Positions 21,260 through 25,904 of a stretch of 25,904 nt of DNA are shown piece after piece. How positions within the stretch are numbered: the first letter of the stretch is position 1; every line of letters begins with the position of its first letter. A program made the translations under genes and the position numbers. This stretch comes from Euryarchaeota archaeon UBA91 (GTDB taxonomy: Archaea; Thermoplasmatota; Poseidoniia; Poseidoniales; Poseidoniaceae), in contig DAMU01000012.1 of NCBI GenBank assembly GCA_002499705.1, positions 1 through 25,904 on the forward strand. Direction: 5' to 3'. The notes beneath the pieces were generated by a model that saw only the letters and a list, made by a program, of their open reading frames with translations, had not been told where the DNA came from and did not search any database.

Positions 21260-24200
21260 AAAGCAAGTCATCCAAGAATGATGTATCAATGCTCGCTTCA
21301 GGAAGTTGTGGTGAGTTTTGACCGGCAAGGTCATTCATCAACGTATTGTTTTGCGCCGGTTGCATTACGGGTTGAGAAGGCTGGTATGCTTGACGTCCAT
21401 ATATGTCTTGATTTTCAATGCGCTGAGGTGCTGCATAGATGTCATTGCTTTGCTCAATGCTCGGCACTGCATTACTCTGCATAGGTGGAAGCGCAGGAAC
21501 ACTGTCAGCACCCCATCCGTCATCTTGAATGCCCCAAGTTGCTTCTTGAAGTTCAAGCGTCTGGTCACGCCGTCGCTGACCGCCACGTGATCGAACAATC
21601 GCAACCAATAGGAGCACAGCGATGAACAACAATCCAGCAGCCAAAAGGTTCGGAGTAGTGAGAAGCGAGGCAAAGTCATTTTCATTCACTGCATCTTCGC
21701 CACCGTTACCATTGGCATTCTCTTTGCCAAAGGCGTCGAGCATGATTGCATCGACTTCCTCGCGTTCATACAAGTCATCAAACGGTGCAACAGCAATGTA
21801 CCACCCAGAAGAATTCACCAATGCGTCGTAATTATTTGGAGTAATGAGGAACGAGTTTGATGCTTTTACTTCGGCTACGAAATCAGCATCAGAATTTGAG
21901 GTGAAATCATTGTTCGAGATGTAGATGCGGTATCCGCGAACACTTGGGTCATCTGAATGACTCCATTCAACCAAGATGTTCTGTTCCGAGTTCCATGACA
22001 AGACGATATTTTCAATTTGGTCAAGATATCCACCCAAGTCATCAACACCATCGTCGACAGATTGCGCTGAGACTGTCAAGAGATTGATTTCTTGAGCATT
22101 TCCAGCAGTATCTCGCACGACGACAGCCGCCCAGATTTCTTGTCCAGCGATAACTGGAGTATCTCCAGCCACGACATCGATAGTAAGCGGAAGGTCTGGT
22201 AAGCGAGAGAGAACAGCAATTGGAGTCGCTGGACCTGTGCTTCCCATACCAATTGCATCAAAAGACCATGTTGCAGCATACACTTCGTAAGAAGCAACAT
22301 CGCTTTCTTCACTTAATTCAAAGTCGAGGAGAAGAGCACTGCCGTCGTCACTAGGACGATCGTATAATTCCAGAGACTCAAGTGGTGCTGGTGCAGTGAC
22401 ATCTTGTAGATTGTTAATCGGAATGACACTCGCTTGTGGCAGGTTGGTAAGGTGAACATTTCCGGCGAGGTCATGAACGGTTACGACAACATAGAGTTCG
22501 ACGTCTGGCTTGATGATTTGAGGTGTAGCATCAACGATTGAATCTCCGCCATAGAGGGCTGTTGAGATTGATAATTCAATTGGATTGTAATCTTCATCTA
22601 TCCACTGTTTGTTAATTTTCAGGCATGCGCATTGTGCATCATCATCCCCAAATGCGGCCCAAGCAGCAGATAGGTCAGAGATTGGACGGTCTGCAGCCCA
22701 AACGATGTAATGTGAGAAATCGTCAGCGTCAGAGATTGACCAAATAACATCAATTGCAGTTCCATCATCGTCTGGATGGTCAAAGGCGTTTACAGTAGCT
22801 ACTCGGTCAGGCGTTGAACCACTTCCAGCTGTATTACGGAGGGGCATGACTTGAACGAGATACACATCATCGAGATTTGCATTCAACCAATCATCGTAAG
22901 CAACAACACCGACATAGTATGCTTGACCGTCTTGAAGTGCAACACCATCAATGCTGGTTACAGTCGTTGAGGTTTCTGAGCAATCATCAATGATTTTTGC
23001 TTGGCTAAATTGGTCGCCTTCAACTGAAGCCGAAGGAATTGCTTCACCGTCAAAATCTACGGTTGATTCTTGAATAAAGATGGCATAGAAGGTGCAATCT
23101 TCAGCAGGATTCACGTCCCAAGAGACCGTTATTCGGCCTCCATCGTCATCAGGAGTATCAATGGCATTGACGTTCTCCATTTTGGGCGGAGCAGTATTAT
23201 CGTTCAGTCCGCCTGTAGGCACAACAGGCCCAATGATTGTTGGATTCATGAGATCTTCTTGTCCGGATTCATCGACACAGGTAAGGGCGAGCCAGTATGG
23301 TTGTCCAGCATCGAGCGATAAGACGGTCGTGTTTCCTTCTGTCTTATCCACTTCTGCTTCAGGAGTTAATCCCAAGACGTCAGTCATCGAACTGGTCGAT
23401 GCATAAATCATGGTGCCCGCTAAGTCAAGCGATGTGCAACGAGCCCATTCAACTTCCAAATCACCATCGGTTCCACCTTCGTGTGGTCCAGCGTTTGCCC
23501 ATAATGGGGAGAGTGGAATTTCGTTGCTGGTTGAGGCAGGCCCCATCACAGGAGAAGGCGTGCCCAAATGACCATCATCATATTCGACAACAACAACAGC
23601 GTAGTATTCTTCTCCATCTACAAGTGGTATTCCATTTGCGGTTGTTACTTCACTTGAAAGGCGGCTGTGTAATGATATCGCTTTGTCAATCGTGCGTCCT
23701 GAAAGGTCGTCAGCGGTAAGCAGCAGGCCATTTTGAGTTGCAAATGGGCCTTCATTGACATAGACCAAATAGCGAGCAAAATTGTCGTCGTGAACTAGAC
23801 TCCAGTTCGCGAGTAAAGCTCCACCGCCGTCATCTGGCCGGTCGATAAGGTCAGTCATGGTAATCGGTGTTTCAGTTCGGACGTAGTCGTAGATGAGGCG
23901 AACGTGCATTGAGCCGTTTGAAGGCGAACGGAGCGTCATCCGTAGGAACTGAGTACCGTTAACGATAACGCCGTTATCAACGGCAAGTTGCATTGTAGTT
24001 TCAAAATCAGGATTGTTATTCAGTTCAATAGTTGCATTGTATTTGAGACTCTTTGAGTAGGCCCATGTCGCTGCATTATTTACTGGAGAGGTGAAGGCGA
24101 GTGGAACGGTTTGGAACATGATTCCATTTGTGCCAACAACGCCGAGTGTAGGGTCAAGTGGGACCGTTGAATTAAGATCGGCCAGCGTGATACTCATTCC

Positions 24201-25904
24201 AGGATGCGTCATGTCTGTGATGTCTTGAGTGACGAGATTAAAGCCGACATTCAACGGGTCTGCGTATCGAATTGATACGCGTTCAATTTCAGTATACTGC
24301 GGGTTATTTTCGTAACCATACAATCCTTCACCATCGGTAGTAAGCCAGATGTAATCTGAAGAAATTGTTCCGCCAGTAAGCAGTGGCATAGATATCATCT
24401 TGATGTTTTGATGTGCGCTCGTTCGAGCTTCTACGATTGAAACACCGTTACCACCAAAAATCAAAACATGGTCGCCATCGCTGACCATTTTTTGTACTGG
24501 CCAACCGAAGACTTGGTAGGAAGGAATTCCGTTTTCAAAGAAAGAAGAGGTACTGTTCCAATGAGTCATTGGACCAATATCAGTAGCGATATGAATGCCC
24601 CAGTAATCGCTGGCTAATGCATCGACATTATTGGATGGTAATTGGTCAAATTCATGTCCTGTAATTGCACTTGAACTCAAATCGATTGTCGTTACAGCAG
24701 GCCGTTCACTTCCAGCTCCATCATGTCCGATGAACAGTGTGTTCGGGAGTGTTGCTGAGGAATAGGTCGTGAGTGACATGGTTGAGGTACCCATGAGTCC
24801 TGAGGCTGAATTGTAGAGTGTTGTAGCGTTCGTGGTGAGGTTCATCTCGACTAAACCGGCAGGTGTTGCCATCCATAGAGAGTTGCCTTGCACCAAGACA
24901 TCTTCCACAACGTTGGTTGGTAAGCCGTCCGAAGTAGTCAGTGGATTAATCCAGTCGCCAGCGGCATAATCCCAGCGCCCAACTCCGCCGTTGGTTGCAA
25001 TGTAGAGCGTATCGGAGGTGGCAGCGAAATTATTCACACCATTCGATGGCAATCCGCCAAGTAGCTTACCGTTTCCATAACCGGTTTGGATGTCATAGAG
25101 TTGTACACCTGGAGCTGAGCCGCCACTTCCCATCAATCCAAGAACAAGGGTTGTGCCGTCGAGTACCATACCGTCGAGGTAGCTGTGTAATCCTCCGTTC
25201 AATCGGGTGACAACGCCAGTCAATGTATCGAGTTTATACAACCCAGTTGGTGTTGAAGAAATATACAGATCAGTTCCAATCAATTCGGTATCTTGTGCTT
25301 TGCTGTTTGCAGCCATTGTCCATCCATTCTGCCACAATATTGAGCCGTCGGCTTGCCGTTCACCTTGAAGTAATCCTGCCCCACTTGATTGTCCTTGACC
25401 CTGATTTGTGCCCGCAGTGGTGATCCATAGATGGGTAGAGTTACCATTCATTGTCGTCACTTGTCCACTTACAAGTCCTGGAAGGGTAGCAACGGTGTTT
25501 TGCCCGAGTGAACTGATTGTCTCGACCTTACTAAATCCAGAAGAGCCACCTGCTTGACCGACTAACCATTCAGTTCCTAGCCATTGGAATGAGGTTACAG
25601 ATGAACCAGCACCATTGACGCTGGCTTGAGCATTCGAGTTCCCAGAACTCGAAATGATGGTGAATCCTCCACCGATGATATTGTTACCGGATAACCCAAT
25701 TCCGTGACCAAGGACAAGTTGCCCGTTTGCGTAGCCGATAGCATCCCACCAAACTCGGTCGCTTGGTAAACCGTTGGTGGCGGAAGTGATTGGAGTGACC
25801 CAGGAGCCGGTTGAATAACTGTATTTCTTGACATCCGCTTCATCTTCATAGAAAGCGACGTAGAGTGTATCGGTTGTATCGCAAGCAACGCCAGCAACCT
25901 CTCC
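21258..25904 (-). CDS. Giant surface protein: beta-propeller, FN3 repeats, single TM anchor, cytoplasmic tail (5' end outside window)
   Basis: The frame has no stop from 21258 to the right edge, so at least 1548 residues are present and the N-terminus, with any signal peptide, is missing. The first internal ATG or GTG (near 25450-25460) is not the true start because upstream codons continue the same repeat pattern. The N-terminal 650 residues in view form propeller-type repeats with the pattern LPSN-x-V ... LWMATPAGL, like the Reg_prop/ligand-binding propeller repeats. About six fibronectin type III-like repeats follow (22040-23880). Then comes one transmembrane helix (about 21590-21655) with a basic stop-transfer (RSRGGQRRR), and a tail of about 110 residues rich in Gln, Pro and Asn that ends FLDDLL. 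Many N-x-S/T sequons lie outside the anchor, and paired cysteines may form disulfides. It should be a membrane-anchored cell-surface protein for binding, adhesion or polymer capture; the ligand is unknown. Confidence 0.85.
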   Translation of the reverse strand, partial: GEVAGVACDTTDTLYVAFYEDEADVKKYSYSTGSWVTPITSATNGLPSDRVWWDAIGYANGQLVLGHGIGLSGNNIIGGGFTIISSSGNSNAQASVNGAGSSVTSFQWLGTEWLVGQAGGSSGFSKVETISSLGQNTVATLPGLVSGQVTTMNGNSTHLWITTAGTNQGQGQSSGAGLLQGERQADGSILWQNGWTMAANSKAQDTELIGTDLYISSTPTGLYKLDTLTGVVTRLNGGLHSYLDGMVLDGTTLVLGLMGSGGSAPGVQLYDIQTGYGNGKLLGGLPSNGVNNFAATSDTLYIATNGGVGRWDYAAGDWINPLTTSDGLPTNVVEDVLVQGNSLWMATPAGLVEMNLTTNATTLYNSASGLMGTSTMSLTTYSSATLPNTLFIGHDGAGSERPAVTTIDLSSSAITGHEFDQLPSNNVDALASDYWGIHIATDIGPMTHWNSTSSFFENGIPSYQVFGWPVQKMVSDGDHVLIFGGNGVSIVEARTSAHQNIKMISMPLLTGGTISSDYIWLTTDGEGLYGYENNPQYTEIERVSIRYADPLNVGFNLVTQDITDMTHPGMSITLADLNSTVPLDPTLGVVGTNGIMFQTVPLAFTSPVNNAATWAYSKSLKYNATIELNNNPDFETTMQLAVDNGVIVNGTQFLRMTLRSPSNGSMHVRLIYDYVRTETPITMTDLIDRPDDGGGALLANWSLVHDDNFARYLVYVNEGPFATQNGLLLTADDLSGRTIDKAISLHSRLSSEVTTANGIPLVDGEEYYAVVVVEYDDGHLGTPSPVMGPASTSNEIPLSPLWANAGPHEGGTDGDLEVEWARCTSLDLAGTMIYASTSSMTDVLGLTPEAEVDKTEGNTTVLSLDAGQPYWLALTCVDESGQEDLMNPTIIGPVVPTGGLNDNTAPPKMENVNAIDTPDDDGGRITVSWDVNPAEDCTFYAIFIQESTVDFDGEAIPSASVEGDQFSQAKIIDDCSETSTTVTSIDGVALQDGQAYYVGVVAYDDWLNANLDDVYLVQVMPLRNTAGSGSTPDRVATVNAFDHPDDDGTAIDVIWSISDADDFSHYIVWAADRPISDLSAAWAAFGDDDAQCACLKINKQWIDEDYNPIELSISTALYGGDSIVDATPQIIKPDVELYVVVTVHDLAGNVHLTNLPQASVIPINNLQDVTAPAPLESLELYDRPSDDGSALLLDFELSEESDVASYEVYAATWSFDAIGMGSTGPATPIAVLSRLPDLPLTIDVVAGDTPVIAGQEIWAAVVVRDTAGNAQEINLLTVSAQSVDDGVDDLGGYLDQIENIVLSWNSEQNILVEWSHSDDPSVRGYRIYISNNDFTSNSDADFVAEVKASNSFLITPNNYDALVNSSGWYIAVAPFDDLYEREEVDAIMLDAFGKENANGNGGEDAVNENDFASLLTTPNLLAAGLLFIAVLLLVAIVRSRGGQRRRDQTLELQEATWGIQDDGWGADSVPALPPMQSNAVPSIEQSNDIYAAPQRIENQDIYGRQAYQPSQPVMQPAQNNTLMNDLAGQNSPQLPEASIDTSFLDDLL
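21900..23880 (-). repeat. Six fibronectin type III-like protein repeats, four with a D-x-P-x-D-D-G signature
   Basis: Within the surface protein, repeats of about 110-140 residues share a start like D-x-P-x-D-D-G ... W followed by a Y-x-(V/I)-Y strand. The signature is DRPDDGG at 23823-23843, DTPDDDG at 23139-23159, DHPDDDG at 22762-22782 and DRPSDDG at 22341-22361. A fifth repeat near 23455-23495 (GGTDGDLEVEW) and a sixth near 21900-22040 (QNILVEWSHSDD) lack the full motif. The spacing of about 340-420 bases is regular. The repeats differ clearly in DNA sequence, so they are old rather than freshly duplicated. Confidence 0.7.

Noticed and set aside
21258..25460. Surface-protein gene beginning at the first start codon near 25460
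   Set aside because: The frame has no stop up to the window edge and the upstream codons continue the propeller pattern, so the true start is outside the window.

Overview
The window looks like chromosomal DNA from an archaeon, most likely a marine planktonic Thermoplasmatota of the Poseidoniales (Marine Group II) type. The archaeal assignment rests on a TFB/TFIIB-type zinc ribbon protein at the left edge, a RaSEA-type radical SAM protein (archaeosine tRNA modification), an archaeal-style translation GTPase with a cysteine cluster, and TATA-type promoter candidates. The group-level assignment is inference from overall gene style (very large propeller/FN3 surface protein, moderate base composition, tight packing). 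I see no tRNA, rRNA, CRISPR array, insertion sequence or phage gene.

Layout. 1-431 (-): 5' part of a divergent transcription factor B. 432-783: the only long non-coding stretch, with a TATA box and a terminator-like element ahead of the next operon. 784-9485 (+): two very large genes with a 4-base ATGA overlap that form an AddB-like/AddA-like helicase-nuclease pair, a class of DNA-end-processing machine best known from bacteria. 9487-10164 (-): class I SAM methyltransferase, divergent from 10182-11144 (+), a proline iminopeptidase. 11249-14134 (+): acidic coiled-coil protein, phosphatidylserine/archaetidylserine decarboxylase, RaSEA. 14242-16494 (+): a 90-residue two-helix membrane protein and a 655-residue polytopic protein that resembles the catalytic subunit of heme-copper oxidases but appears to lack every metal ligand and carries two canonical EF-hands at its C-terminus. 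16519-17802 (+): YchF/OBG-type translation-associated GTPase.

From 17803 to the right edge everything is on the minus strand and reads in the order: giant surface protein (its 5' end lies outside the window), pabC-like lyase, fused pabB-pabA, small zinc-ribbon membrane protein. The two pab genes overlap by 4 bases and together would convert chorismate to p-aminobenzoate.

The strongest candidates for something undescribed are: (1) the metal-ligand-less heme-copper-oxidase-like protein with EF-hands and its small membrane partner; (2) a complete AddAB-like pair in an archaeon; (3) a short tryptophan/aspartate motif (ATW...D-x-W-x-x-D) shared by the end of the soluble coiled-coil protein and the cytoplasmic tail of the giant surface protein. 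All functional statements come from reading motifs by eye; no database search was run.
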